Origin: Treponema sp.
GTDB taxonomy: Bacteria > Spirochaetota > Spirochaetia > Treponematales > Breznakiellaceae
NCBI GenBank assembly: GCA_031268385.1
Contig: JAIRXH010000006.1
Span: 1 to 32,024 of the forward strand
Direction: 5' to 3'
DNA: 32,024 bases
Positions 1 through 7,897 of this stretch are shown piece by piece. Position numbers and translations under genes: made by a program. How positions within the stretch are numbered: the stretch's first letter is position 1; each line of letters starts with the position of its first letter. Below the pieces are notes generated by a model. The model did not search any database. It saw nothing but the letters and a program-made list of their open reading frames with translations, and had not been told where the DNA came from.

Positions 1-60
1 ATATTGGAAGAAATGGTACCGGCAAGGCCGAAAAAGCGAACAATTTCCGGGGCGAAGTAA
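1..60 (+). CDS. possible C-terminal end of a gene cut by the window edge
   Basis: Frame 1 is open from the first base to a TAA at 58-60 and reads as 19 residues rich in Lys, Arg and Pro, ending in TISGAK. A short hairpin (AAGGG 59-63, CCCTT 69-73, with a T-rich loop) follows the stop directly, as expected for the end of a transcription unit. The stretch is too short for any family assignment, and frame 2 is also open across it, so this could be intergenic sequence instead. Confidence 0.3.
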   Translation: MLEEMVPARPKKRTISGAK

Positions 61-78
61 GGGTTTTTCCCTTCCGAG

Positions 79-305
79 GCTTTCCCAAAAACTTCAGTTT
101 TTGGGAAAGCTTCTTACCCCGGAGAAAATTGCATAAGCGGCAAATGCTTAACTTATAAAGAATTAGCAATTTTCTCCAAGAGCTTGTTCCAAAACCAACC
201 GGGTTTTGGAACAAGCTCGGCATCCAAACCCCGCGCCGCCTTCGAATACCGTGCAGCCGCCGTAAAACTCCCCAGCTCAAGCGGAAGCAGCGCTTCCGCT
301 TGAGC
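79..305 (-). repeat. multi-hairpin dispersed repeat, copy A (reverse orientation)
   Basis: Read on the minus strand this unit holds four stems in order. The first is a 14-bp hairpin (275-288 with 292-305). A GC-rich core of about 55 nt follows. Next is a 17-bp hairpin (180-196 with 202-218), then a 12-bp stem (121-132 with 166-177) enclosing an AT-rich loop, then a 14-bp hairpin (79-92 with 97-110). The segment 77-177 is nearly identical, in inverse orientation, to 24391-24490 (about five substitutions and one indel). The first hairpin and core recur at 30785-30927 and 31126-31216. Short ORFs across it follow the palindromes and do not look like genes. Confidence 0.85.
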
Positions 306-329
306 ATTTACCATCCCTTTTGCTATAGT
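300..329 (+). promoter_or_regulatory. galE promoter candidate with extended -10
   Basis: TTGAGC (300-305) is followed after 18 nt by TATAGT (324-329), which is preceded by TGC and so has the extended -10 form. The -35-like hexamer is the outer end of the repeat hairpin at 275-305. Only 6 nt separate the -10 from the galE ATG at 336 and there is no Shine-Dalgarno sequence, so the mRNA would start at or next to the start codon. Confidence 0.5.
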
Positions 330-335
330 TGGGTT

Positions 336-1343
336 ATGAACATACTGGTTATAGGCGGCGCGGGCTATATAGGCAGCCACACGGTGCGGGAATTGCTTGA
401 CCGGGGGCATGCTGTAACCGTTTACGACAATCTTTCAAGCGGGCTCCGGGAAAATCTTTTTCCCGAAGCGGCCTTTGTGCACGGCGATATACATGACTAC
501 ACGGCCCTTTTCCGGGTCATGAGCGGCGGAAGTCGGGATGGGCCGTCCGCCGCCGGCCGGCCTTTCGACGCCCTGGTTCATCTTGCCGCCTTCAAGGCGG
601 CCGGCGAGTCGATGCTGAAGCCGGAAAAATATTCGCTTAACAACATCAGCGGGACGATCAACATACTTAACGCCGCGTCGGAAGCGGGCGTCAGGTACAT
701 TGTGTTTTCTTCCAGCGCCGCGGTGTACGGCGAACCGGAGTATCTTCCCATTGATGAAAAGCATCCGCTTAGCCCTGAGAATTTCTACGGGTTTACCAAA
801 CTTGAAATTGAGCGTTTCCTCCTCTGGTACGAAAAAATCAGGGGCATACATTTTGCGTCCCTCCGTTATTTCAACGCCGCCGGCTACGATGTAAAGGGAC
901 GGATAGCCGGACTGGAGCAGAATCCCGCGAATCTTGTCCCGGTGATCATGGAGGCCGCCTGTGGCGCGAGGCGGGAAGTACAGATCTTCGGGGACGATTA
1001 CGACACTCCCGACGGCACCTGTGTGCGGGACTATGTTCATGTAAACGATCTCGCGGCCGGCCATGCCCTGGCGCTGGACTACATCGGCAAAAACGGCGCA
1101 AGCCTTACCCTCAATCTGGGAAGCGAAACGGGGAGTTCCGTCATGGAGGTGCTTGAAAGCGCCCGGCGCATAACGGGGAGGCCCATTCCGTCAAAAATAA
1201 CGGCGCGGCGTCCGGGAGACCCGGCGCGGCTTACCGCGTCATCGGCCCTTGCCCGTACTGTTCTGGGCTGGAAGGCCCGGCATTCGGATCTTGAGACCCT
1301 GATTGAAAGTACCTGGAACGCCTACAAAAGAAGAAGTGTATGA
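336..1343 (+). CDS. galE: UDP-glucose 4-epimerase
   Basis: The 335-residue product is a cytoplasmic extended short-chain dehydrogenase that interconverts UDP-glucose and UDP-galactose with bound NAD. Visible features are the Rossmann motif GGAGYIG at residues 7-13, the SSSAAVYG segment around 125-132 with the catalytic Ser, and the YGFTK active site (Tyr151, Lys155). The C-terminal substrate-binding part ends near RRPGDPARLTASS, typical of GalE. The upstream in-frame ATG at 300 would add 12 residues before the Rossmann strand, so the ATG at 336 is chosen. Length fits the family, with a small insert near residues 62-76. The stop overlaps the next gene by ATGA. The operon partner is a peptidase, so context does not refine the role. 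Confidence 0.93.
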   Translation: MNILVIGGAGYIGSHTVRELLDRGHAVTVYDNLSSGLRENLFPEAAFVHGDIHDYTALFRVMSGGSRDGPSAAGRPFDALVHLAAFKAAGESMLKPEKYSLNNISGTINILNAASEAGVRYIVFSSSAAVYGEPEYLPIDEKHPLSPENFYGFTKLEIERFLLWYEKIRGIHFASLRYFNAAGYDVKGRIAGLEQNPANLVPVIMEAACGARREVQIFGDDYDTPDGTCVRDYVHVNDLAAGHALALDYIGKNGASLTLNLGSETGSSVMEVLESARRITGRPIPSKITARRPGDPARLTASSALARTVLGWKARHSDLETLIESTWNAYKRRSV

Positions 1344-2611
1344 AAGAGGATATTTTCGCTTTCATACGGGAAAGCGGGGCCCTGGCCGTTGAACTTGAAA
1401 CGGAACTTTGCAGGCGGCCCGCCGTGTCGCCCGATTCGGGGGGCGAAGGGGAACTTTCCAAATGCGTGTTTCTTGAAGGCTGGCTCCGTTCCCAGGGCAT
1501 AACCTGTCTTGAACGTTTTGACGCTCCCGACGGGCGGGCGCAGGGCGGCGTGCGTCCCAATCTGATAGCCACCATTGCCGGCGGGGCGCCTTCCGGCGCG
1601 GGCCGCCTGTGGATCATAAGCCACCTGGATGTGGTGCCGCCGGGGGAGCTTTCCCTCTGGAAAAACGATCCCTGGACGGTGAAGCTTGTTGAAGGCGGCG
1701 TCCGCGCGGACGGGACTCCTCTTGGGCCGCGCGTTACCGGCAGGGGGGTGGAGGATAACCAGCAGGGGCTCATCTCGTCGGTGCTGGCGGCGCTGGCGCT
1801 GCTGCGCGGGGGGGAAACGCCCGCCATGACGGTAAAACTCCTCTTTGCCGCCGACGAGGAAAACGGAAGCCGTTACGGCGTACACTGGCTTCTTGAAAAC
1901 CACCCCGGCCTTTTTCAGCGGAACGACATGGCGCTCATTCCCGACAGCGGGGACGCGCGGGGAGCATCCATAGAAATTGCCGAAAAGAACCTGGTCTGGG
2001 CGCGTTTTGCGGTAAGCGGTGTACAAACCCACGGTTCAAGGCCCGATCTGGGGGCGAACGCCCATCTTGCCGCCGCCGATCTCGCGGTGAGGCTTCACTA
2101 CGGGCTTGGGGAAAAATTCAGCGCCCAGGATCCCCTCTTTGAGCCGGATTGTTCCACATTCGAGCCGACCAAAAGAGAGGCGAATGTTCCCAATATCAAC
2201 ACCATACCCGGCGGGGACGTGTTTTACATGGACATGCGCGTGCTTCCCCGTTACCCCGTAAAGGACGTGCTTGCCGAAGTGGACCGCATCAAGGCGGAAG
2301 TGGAAAGTCTTTACGGGGTGAAGGTACGGTACGAGCTTCCCCAGTCCATCGAATCGAGGCCTACCTCCCCCGACGCCCCGCTTGTAAGGCTTGTTTCATC
2401 GGCTGTGCGGGAAGTCTACGGGGTGACAACCCGTCCCGTGGGCATAGGCGGCGGGACGGTGGGCGCCTCTCTCCGCAACGCGGGCATAGATTCGGCCGTC
2501 TGGTGCCGCATCGAGGATACCGCCCACCAACCGAACGAATATGCCCTTGTCGGCAACATTCTGGGAGACGCCCAGGTCATGGCCCTGCTCATGCTGGAAG
2601 GGGCGTCCTGA
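1340..2611 (+). CDS. M20-family metallopeptidase (Sapep/ArgE-DapE type dipeptidase)
   Basis: The 423-residue cytoplasmic zinc peptidase has the M20 hallmarks: SHLDVVPPG (metal His95, catalytic Asp97), GRGVEDNQQG (bridging Asp139), AADEENGS (Glu173 base, Glu174 metal ligand), PDSG, and the C-terminal metal His in DTAHQPNEY. The central dimerisation (lid) domain lies roughly between residues 215 and 330. M20 members of this type remove N-terminal residues from dipeptides or deacylate amino acids; the exact substrate cannot be told from sequence. The start ATG overlaps the galE stop (ATGA), so translation is coupled. No strong terminator follows, only T-rich sequence from 2632. Confidence 0.88.
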   Translation: MKEDIFAFIRESGALAVELETELCRRPAVSPDSGGEGELSKCVFLEGWLRSQGITCLERFDAPDGRAQGGVRPNLIATIAGGAPSGAGRLWIISHLDVVPPGELSLWKNDPWTVKLVEGGVRADGTPLGPRVTGRGVEDNQQGLISSVLAALALLRGGETPAMTVKLLFAADEENGSRYGVHWLLENHPGLFQRNDMALIPDSGDARGASIEIAEKNLVWARFAVSGVQTHGSRPDLGANAHLAAADLAVRLHYGLGEKFSAQDPLFEPDCSTFEPTKREANVPNINTIPGGDVFYMDMRVLPRYPVKDVLAEVDRIKAEVESLYGVKVRYELPQSIESRPTSPDAPLVRLVSSAVREVYGVTTRPVGIGGGTVGASLRNAGIDSAVWCRIEDTAHQPNEYALVGNILGDAQVMALLMLEGAS

Positions 2612-2658
2612 GGGCATGTCGGGATGTTCCGTTTTTTCCGTTTTTTTTCAAAAACCAG

Positions 2659-2720
2659 TTGACAATGAACTGTAAAAAATCCATTGTACCTTTTAGAATA
2701 TAAAAGGGCGGTTCATTGTA
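2659..2720 (+). promoter_or_regulatory. potA upstream region with inverted repeat
   Basis: A consensus TTGACA lies at 2659-2664, but no good -10 sits 16-18 nt downstream; the nearest A/T-rich hexamer is TAGAAT at 2694-2699. ACAATGAAC (2662-2670) is the exact inverse of GTTCATTGT (2711-2719), and a shorter CATTGT (2682-2687) lies between, so the first arm could pair with either of two partners. The arrangement could be an operator or a switchable RNA stem ahead of the polyamine operon. This is suggestive only. Confidence 0.35.
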
Positions 2721-2757
2721 GCGAGAGGCTTTTTGAAAGGAGGCTGGAAGAAAAACA

Positions 2758-3894
2758 TTGAAAGGCAGTGATGTGATCATCGGGGGGGTTACCAAATCCT
2801 TCGGTGATTTTACGGCTTTGCATAACGTAAGCCTTGAAATAAACAAGGGTGAATTTTTTTCCCTTTTGGGACCTTCGGGATGCGGGAAAACAACCCTTTT
2901 GCGGATAATTGCGGGGTTTGAGTACCCCGATGCTGGTACGGTTACTATAGACGGCGCCGACGTGCTTCCCCTGCCTCCCGACAGACGGCAGGTGAACACC
3001 GTTTTTCAGAATTACGCGCTTTTTCCCCATCTTACCGTTTTTGAGAATGTTGCCTTTCCCCTCAGGATCAGGCGTCTTTCCGGGGCGGAAGTGTTGTCCA
3101 GGGTCAACGAGTACCTCCGTCTGGTTCAGCTGGAAAATCATGCCCAGAAGAAGCCGAACCAGCTTTCAGGCGGGCAGAAACAGCGGGTTGCCATAGCCCG
3201 CGCCCTCATCAACGAGCCCAGGGTTCTTCTTCTGGACGAGCCGCTTTCCGCCCTGGACGCCAAACTCAGGCAGCACATGCTTATAGAGCTGGACCAGATC
3301 CACGACAAGATAGGCGTCACCTTCATCTATGTTACCCACGATCAGCAGGAGGCCCTTTCCGTTTCGGACCGGCTTGCCGTGATGGATCAGGGGAACATAC
3401 TGCAGACGGGCACCCCCCACGAAATCTACGAAAGTCCCGCCACGAATTTTGTGGCCCGTTTTATCGGCGAAACAAACCTCTTTAACGCCTCCGTCATAAA
3501 GGCCGAAAAACTTGACAGGCCGGAAGGGGAAGATGAATACATGGCGGAGCTGGACATTCCGGTTCTGGGGCGCGTAAAGGTAACTACCGTGGACGAGATA
3601 AAGCCCGGCCAGGAGGTCAGCTTTACCGTAAGGCCGGAGAAAATCGTCATCTCCAAGGAAAAACCCGCCACCAAGCGGGCGGACATCAACCTTTTTTCCG
3701 GTACGGTTGACGAACCCATTTATTCGGGTTTCCAGACCAAATTCTATGTGCGGGTGCGGGAAGACAACCTCTTCAGGGTTATCAAACAGCATGCCAATTA
3801 TTCCGACGAAGGGCCGGACATTCTGTGGAAAGACGAGGTGTTTCTTTCCTGGAGCGCCAACGACGGCTATATTGTGGGAGTAAATGAAGCATGA
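2758..3894 (+). CDS. potA: spermidine/putrescine ABC transporter ATP-binding protein
   Basis: The 378-residue ATPase powers polyamine uptake with the two permeases that follow. It shows Walker A GPSGCGKT (38-45), Q-loop FQNYALFP, signature LSGGQ (136-140), Walker B VLLLDEP (156-162) and the H-loop [11 protein letters not shown]-terminal TOBE-like regulatory domain (about 235-378) is typical of the PotA/CUT1 group. The start is TTG at 2758, about 14 nt after a strong AAGGAGG (2737-2743), a longer spacing than usual. GTG at 2773 is the alternative, with five fewer residues. The stop overlaps potB by ATGA. The order ATPase, permease, permease, binding protein matches potABCD. Confidence 0.93.
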   Translation: MKGSDVIIGGVTKSFGDFTALHNVSLEINKGEFFSLLGPSGCGKTTLLRIIAGFEYPDAGTVTIDGADVLPLPPDRRQVNTVFQNYALFPHLTVFENVAFPLRIRRLSGAEVLSRVNEYLRLVQLENHAQKKPNQLSGGQKQRVAIARALINEPRVLLLDEPLSALDAKLRQHMLIELDQIHDKIGVTFIYVTHDQQEALSVSDRLAVMDQGNILQTGTPHEIYESPATNFVARFIGETNLFNASVIKAEKLDRPEGEDEYMAELDIPVLGRVKVTTVDEIKPGQEVSFTVRPEKIVISKEKPATKRADINLFSGTVDEPIYSGFQTKFYVRVREDNLFRVIKQHANYSDEGPDILWKDEVFLSWSANDGYIVGVNEA

Positions 3895-4907
3895 GGGGCG
3901 AAGTTCCCCGCCGCAGAAACTACGGCCCCCTGTATTCGCTTCCCATGATGATCTGGTTTACGGTGTTTTTCCTTGCCCCCATCATCATCATCGTCGTGTA
4001 CAGTTTTTTGAAGAAGGATCTCTATGGCGGGGTGGAGCCCGTCTTTTCCCTTGAATCCTACCGGAGCCTCGGGAATTTCAACTATATAACGGTGACGGTT
4101 CGCACAATCTTCATTTCAATTGTTACCACCGTTATTACCATACTCATTGCCCTTCCCTGCGGCTATTGCATGGCGCGGAGCAAACACCAGACGCTGCTGC
4201 TCCTCCTTGTGATCATCCCGTTCTGGACCAACTTTCTTATCCGGGTTTTTGCCTGGATGAACATTCTGGGGGCCAACGGTTTTGTCATTGAATTCCTCAG
4301 CCGGGCGGGTCTTATGGATGCCTACCTCCACGTTGCCGGCGCCCTGGTCCGCGCAAGGGAAGCGGTGGAAGGCGGGATCAGATACCTGCTGCGCAGCGAC
4401 GCCGTTATCGAATTTCTTGCGGACATAGGGCTTCTGCACAGGTCATCGGACGACCTGACGATGTTTCTTTACAACCAGAGCGCGGTGATCCTTGTCCTCA
4501 TCTACATGTATCTGCCCTACGCGATACTTCCCCTCTTTTCCACTATAGACAAGTTTGATTTTTCGCTTCTGGAGGCGGCCCGGGATCTCGGGGCAACCAA
4601 GCTGGAATCGATGATCAAGGTGCTTCTTCCCAATGTGCGCGGCGGAATATACACGGCCGTTCTCTTTACCTTTATACCGATCTTCGGGGCCTACACGGTG
4701 CCCCTTATTGTCGGCGGCATGAACTCCTACATGCTGGGGAACATCATCGCCGACCAGCTCCTCAAGTCGCGGAACTGGCCTTTGGCTTCGGCCTTTTCCA
4801 TGGTTCTTACGGCGGTAACCACGGCCGGGGTAATTGTCATGATGAACCTCCAGCGCAGGGACGCGCGCCTTGTGGAGACCTCAAAGAAAAACGGAGGCGC
4901 CGCATGA
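3891..4907 (+). CDS. potB: spermidine/putrescine ABC transporter permease PotB, with internal insertion
   Basis: The product is an inner-membrane permease with about six hydrophobic segments (for example around 20-40, 70-92 and 101-126) and the EAA loop EAARDLGATKLES at 228-240, which docks the ATPase. At 338 residues it is longer than usual PotB proteins (about 275-300). The extra length lies between residues 131 and 188: the segment FVIEFLSRAGLMDAY (131-145) is echoed by AVIEFLADIGLLHRS (171-185), separated by a charged helix-like stretch. This points to an internal duplication in a periplasmic or cytoplasmic loop. Start and stop each overlap the neighbouring genes by 4 bp. Confidence 0.9.
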   Translation: MRGEVPRRRNYGPLYSLPMMIWFTVFFLAPIIIIVVYSFLKKDLYGGVEPVFSLESYRSLGNFNYITVTVRTIFISIVTTVITILIALPCGYCMARSKHQTLLLLLVIIPFWTNFLIRVFAWMNILGANGFVIEFLSRAGLMDAYLHVAGALVRAREAVEGGIRYLLRSDAVIEFLADIGLLHRSSDDLTMFLYNQSAVILVLIYMYLPYAILPLFSTIDKFDFSLLEAARDLGATKLESMIKVLLPNVRGGIYTAVLFTFIPIFGAYTVPLIVGGMNSYMLGNIIADQLLKSRNWPLASAFSMVLTAVTTAGVIVMMNLQRRDARLVETSKKNGGAA

Positions 4908-5788
4908 ACGGCCGTCAAAACAGGAAGAACATGCTGCAGGGCTTTGTCACGTCGCTCAAGCCCGGCAAGGCTCCGGGCGAGGCGGCGCGTCACGCGCGCC
5001 GGGCTTTCAAACGGCGTTTTTCATTTTCAAGGTTGATCTTCATCCTTACCCTCATCTTCCTCTTTCTTCCCCTGGGCGTGCTGATTTTCTATTCCTTTAA
5101 CGGCGCCAAGGGAATGAACTGGGCGGGATTTTCTTTCCGCTGGTATGGGGAACTTTTTTCGTCCCATTCGCGGAATCTCTGGCGGGCCTTCGGGCACAGC
5201 ATTGTCATTGCGATTACCTCCGCTACCACCGCCACGGTGATAGGGACCTTTGGGGCCATAGGGGTCAACTGGTACCGTTTTCGCCTGCGGAATTACGTGC
5301 AGATCATCTCGTTCCTGCCCATGATACTGCCGGAGATCATCATAGGGGTGTCCCTGCTGGTGTTCTTTACCGGCATAGGAATGCGGATAGGGCTGCTCAA
5401 CATCTACATAGCCCATACCACCTTCAACCTTCCCTTTGTGTTTCTCATGGTCATGGCCCGGCTGGACGAATTTGACTTTTCAATCATGGAGGCGGCCCGC
5501 GACCTGGGGGCCAGCGAGGGGCAGGCCCTTGTCAGGGTAACCGTTCCCCTCTGCATGCCGGGGATCACCTCCGGCTTCCTTACCGCCATTACCATTTCTC
5601 TTGAAGACTTTGTGATCACCTATTTTGTGGGCGGTCCCGGATCATCCACCCTGCCGGTCTACATATACTCGGCCATCCGCTACGGCGTATCGCCTGTCAT
5701 TAACGCCCTTTCGGTGGTGATGATCCTGGGAACGGTACTTCTTGCCTTTTTATTGCGAAATTTCTTGAAATATATCGCGGCAAAATGA
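4904..5788 (+). CDS. potC: spermidine/putrescine ABC transporter permease PotC
   Basis: The second membrane subunit of the polyamine importer has 294 residues. A basic N-terminal tail of about 43 residues (many Lys and Arg) precedes the first membrane segment (RLIFILTLIFLFLPLGVLIF). The EAA loop EAARDLGASEGQALVRVTVP lies near residue 195, and the C-terminal part (LEDFVITYFVGGPGSSTLP) is typical of PotC. The ATG overlaps the potB stop (ATGA), with no separate ribosome site needed. The stop overlaps an in-frame ATG of the next reading frame at 5785. The long N-terminal tail is somewhat unusual. Confidence 0.92.
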   Translation: MNGRQNRKNMLQGFVTSLKPGKAPGEAARHARRAFKRRFSFSRLIFILTLIFLFLPLGVLIFYSFNGAKGMNWAGFSFRWYGELFSSHSRNLWRAFGHSIVIAITSATTATVIGTFGAIGVNWYRFRLRNYVQIISFLPMILPEIIIGVSLLVFFTGIGMRIGLLNIYIAHTTFNLPFVFLMVMARLDEFDFSIMEAARDLGASEGQALVRVTVPLCMPGITSGFLTAITISLEDFVITYFVGGPGSSTLPVYIYSAIRYGVSPVINALSVVMILGTVLLAFLLRNFLKYIAAK

Positions 5789-5811
5789 AATCTGTATTGA
5801 GGAGGAAAAAG

Positions 5812-6876
5812 ATGAAGAAAATACCTGTGATGGCGGCAGCGCTGTCCCTGGCGCTGCTGGGGATTCTGGTATTTCCCAAACCGGCGTACGGCGGCCCCCA
5901 GAAGGAAAGGCTGTACATTTACAACTGGACCTACTACACTCCGGCGGCCATTATCGAAAAATTCGAGCAGGAATACGGCGTTACCGTTATCTATGACGAA
6001 TTCGCGTCCAATGAGGAGATGTACGCCAAGCTCAAGGCCGGCGGCGGTTCCGGCTACGACATAATCTTCCCTTCCGGCGATTATGTTTCCATCATGATAC
6101 GCCAGAACATGCTGGAGCGCATCGACAAGACGAAACTTTCCAATCTGGGCAACATTGATCCCCTGGTGCTGCGGAAGGCAACCTACGATTCCTCCATGGA
6201 GTATTCGGTTCCCTACTACTTTGGCGCGGCGGGGATCGCGGTCAATACCGCCAGGGTTTCCCGTTTTGAAAGAAGCTGGTCCATTTTTGGCCGGGAAGAT
6301 CTCAGGGGCCGCATGACGATGCTGGACGACATGCGCGAAGTTCTGGGTGACGCGCTGGTGCATTTGGGCCATTCGGTCAATACCTCAAATCCCGCGGAAA
6401 TTGAAGCCGCCAGGGATCTTGTCAACAGCCGCTGGAAACCCAATCTGGTTAAATTTGACGCGGAAGCCTTCGGCAAGGGGTATGCCGACGGGGACTTCTG
6501 GGTGGTTCAGGGGTATCCTGAAGTGGTCTATGAGGAAATTGGGGACAACGAACAACTGCGTAAAGATACGGTCTTTTTCATTCCGCCTGAAGGCGGCCCC
6601 GCCTATATAGACAGCATGTGCATATTGAAGGGAGCGCGGCATGTGGAGCTTGCCTACAAATTCATAGACTTCATCCACAGGCCGGAAATCTACGCGGAAT
6701 TTACCGACTATTTCGGTTTTCCCGCCACGGCGAATATTCCCGCCCGGCAGCTCAAGACCAAAACGCCCTATTACACCGCCGAAGAGCTTGCCAACACGGA
6801 ACTCAAAGACGATGTCGGGGAACATCTTGAGCTGTACAACAACGCGTGGTTCAATTCGATTCGCATGGGGGAATAG
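5812..6876 (+). CDS. potD: spermidine/putrescine-binding periplasmic protein
   Basis: The 354-residue extracytoplasmic receptor delivers polyamines to PotBC. The N-terminus MKKIPVMAAALSLALLGILV is a signal peptide, and the mature part opens with LYIYNWTYYTP, the typical first strand of PotD/PotF proteins. The family blocks SGYDIIFPSGDYV and VVQGYPEVVYEE follow. Two starts are possible: ATG 5785, overlapping the potC stop, and ATG 5812, preceded by GAGGAGG (5799-5805) at a 6-nt distance. The latter gives a clean signal peptide and is preferred. No lipobox cysteine is seen. A hairpin 7 nt after the stop closes the operon. Confidence 0.91.
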   Translation: MKKIPVMAAALSLALLGILVFPKPAYGGPQKERLYIYNWTYYTPAAIIEKFEQEYGVTVIYDEFASNEEMYAKLKAGGGSGYDIIFPSGDYVSIMIRQNMLERIDKTKLSNLGNIDPLVLRKATYDSSMEYSVPYYFGAAGIAVNTARVSRFERSWSIFGREDLRGRMTMLDDMREVLGDALVHLGHSVNTSNPAEIEAARDLVNSRWKPNLVKFDAEAFGKGYADGDFWVVQGYPEVVYEEIGDNEQLRKDTVFFIPPEGGPAYIDSMCILKGARHVELAYKFIDFIHRPEIYAEFTDYFGFPATANIPARQLKTKTPYYTAEELANTELKDDVGEHLELYNNAWFNSIRMGE

Positions 6877-6882
6877 AAGAAC

Positions 6883-6917
6883 TATCCCGCCCGGAGCGGC
6901 GGGATACCAGATTTTCT
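6883..6917 (+). terminator. terminator of the pot operon
   Basis: A perfect 9-bp stem, TATCCCGCC (6883-6891) with GGCGGGATA (6898-6906), stands 7 nt after the potD stop and is followed by a modest T-rich stretch (ccagatttt). It separates the pot operon from the convergent gntR gene. The remaining sequence to 7011 shows no gene. Confidence 0.7.
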
Positions 6918-7011
6918 CCGAAAAACTGTTGTTCGACAGGGAATCAGAAAGAGCGTATTTCTGTTCCAATTTGGGGCACTCTCTGTTCGAGAGATTTATG
7001 GGATCTGTGTG

Positions 7012-7713
7012 TTACGTGCCGCTGATCAGCAAAAATTGGGCTATCCGGTAACGCGCATCGGCAAATTGTTCTTTCATCAGTGTTTTAAGAAGCGGTAGAT
7101 CTTGACGGATAACGGCCGCATAAATTTTTTCATGCTGGGAAGCAACCTTTACAAGATCGCTGTGTATTTTATTAATGTGGGATGTTGAAAACAAATTCCA
7201 GAATGTTGTGAGCAGTTGCTGCAGGAGAACATTACCGGTGCTTTCAAACAATGTTCTGTGAAATTTACTGTCCTCGGTTACGAAAGCCTCTCCTCGGGCC
7301 GCTTTTTGCTTCATAATATGGACCTGTTCGCCCAGATGGCGTAGCTGCATTGCGTCCACCCTGGATATAGCCTTTTTCAGGGAATTGATTTCCAGTATGC
7401 TTCTTATCTCCAGAAAGTCCATTAACAGACCCGGTTTGGCGCGGAGGAGAATCCCCCAGATATCCGCAATTTGTTCGCTTATATCCGGCATTTGAACATA
7501 GCGCCCGCTTCCCTGCTGGGAGGTTATTATGCCGCTTGCTTCAAACGGACTTAAGACTTCACGGAGAGCCGTCCGACTTACGCAAAACTCTTTGGCCAAT
7601 TGCGCTTCGGAAGGAAATTTGGAACCCTTCTGAAGGCATATGGTGATTATGTCCATTGTTTTTTCTTTAAGGCTTCTTTCCACAGGCATTTTTTCGGTTT
7701 TAACTGGTTCCAT
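7012..7713 (-). CDS. GntR-family transcriptional regulator, FadR/FCD type
   Basis: The cytoplasmic DNA-binding regulator has about 233 residues. A winged helix near the N-terminus (KFPSEAQLAKEFCVSRTALR followed by SGIITSQQGSGRYV) is joined to an all-helical FCD ligand domain (about 85-225), in which RSILEINSL and FHRTLFESTGN carry typical metal/ligand-site residues. The ATG at 7713 is preceded by TTGGAG at 8 nt; the longer TTG-started frame at 7728 would consume that site. The gene is downstream of the aldolase on the same strand. The operator-like TTGTCTGACAA upstream (7820-7830) recurs in both divergent promoters, so it probably represses the island and itself in the absence of a sugar-acid ligand. 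Confidence 0.88.
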   Translation of the reverse strand: MEPVKTEKMPVERSLKEKTMDIITICLQKGSKFPSEAQLAKEFCVSRTALREVLSPFEASGIITSQQGSGRYVQMPDISEQIADIWGILLRAKPGLLMDFLEIRSILEINSLKKAISRVDAMQLRHLGEQVHIMKQKAARGEAFVTEDSKFHRTLFESTGNVLLQQLLTTFWNLFSTSHINKIHSDLVKVASQHEKIYAAVIRQDLPLLKTLMKEQFADARYRIAQFLLISGT

Positions 7714-7742
7714 TAGAAATATCTCCAAAATTCAAAAGAGAA

Positions 7743-7781
7743 CTATGGTAAATTTATTGCATATTTACAAAAGATTTTCAA
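7743..7781 (-). other. possible 12-residue leader ORF before gntR
   Basis: A strong GAGGAGG (7790-7796 on the plus strand, read in reverse) stands 8 nt before a TTG that opens a 12-codon frame, KIFCKYAINLP after the start, ending about 30 nt before gntR. No other use for this ribosome site is visible. It may be a translated leader, or a remnant of an older gene start. Confidence 0.25.
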
Positions 7782-7819
7782 TGAACTTTCCTCCTCAAAA
7801 TAAACACATAGATCGGAAT

Positions 7820-7830
7820 TTGTCTGACAA
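7820..7830. promoter_or_regulatory. GntR-type operator upstream of gntR
   Basis: TTGTCTGACAA is a perfect 11-bp palindrome with a central T, the shape expected for FadR-subfamily regulators. It matches the sites 8804-8814 (TTGTATGATAA) and 8924-8934 (TTGTCTGATAA on the minus strand). It lies about 110 bp before the gntR ATG, fitting autoregulation. Confidence 0.6.
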
Positions 7831-7897
7831 TCCCTGATTAAGCGCAAATTTGGGCTGTTTTTATCCTGGTTTTTCCGTCTGAAATGCAAAATGGAGT

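Noticed and set aside
79-305. CRISPR array
   Set aside because: The repeats are palindromes of differing sequence without regular spacing or unique spacers.
153-410. Small minus-strand open frame across the first repeat
   Set aside because: It is made of repeat palindromes and its residues recur in the frame at 30761-30970 because the DNA repeats; no ribosome site.
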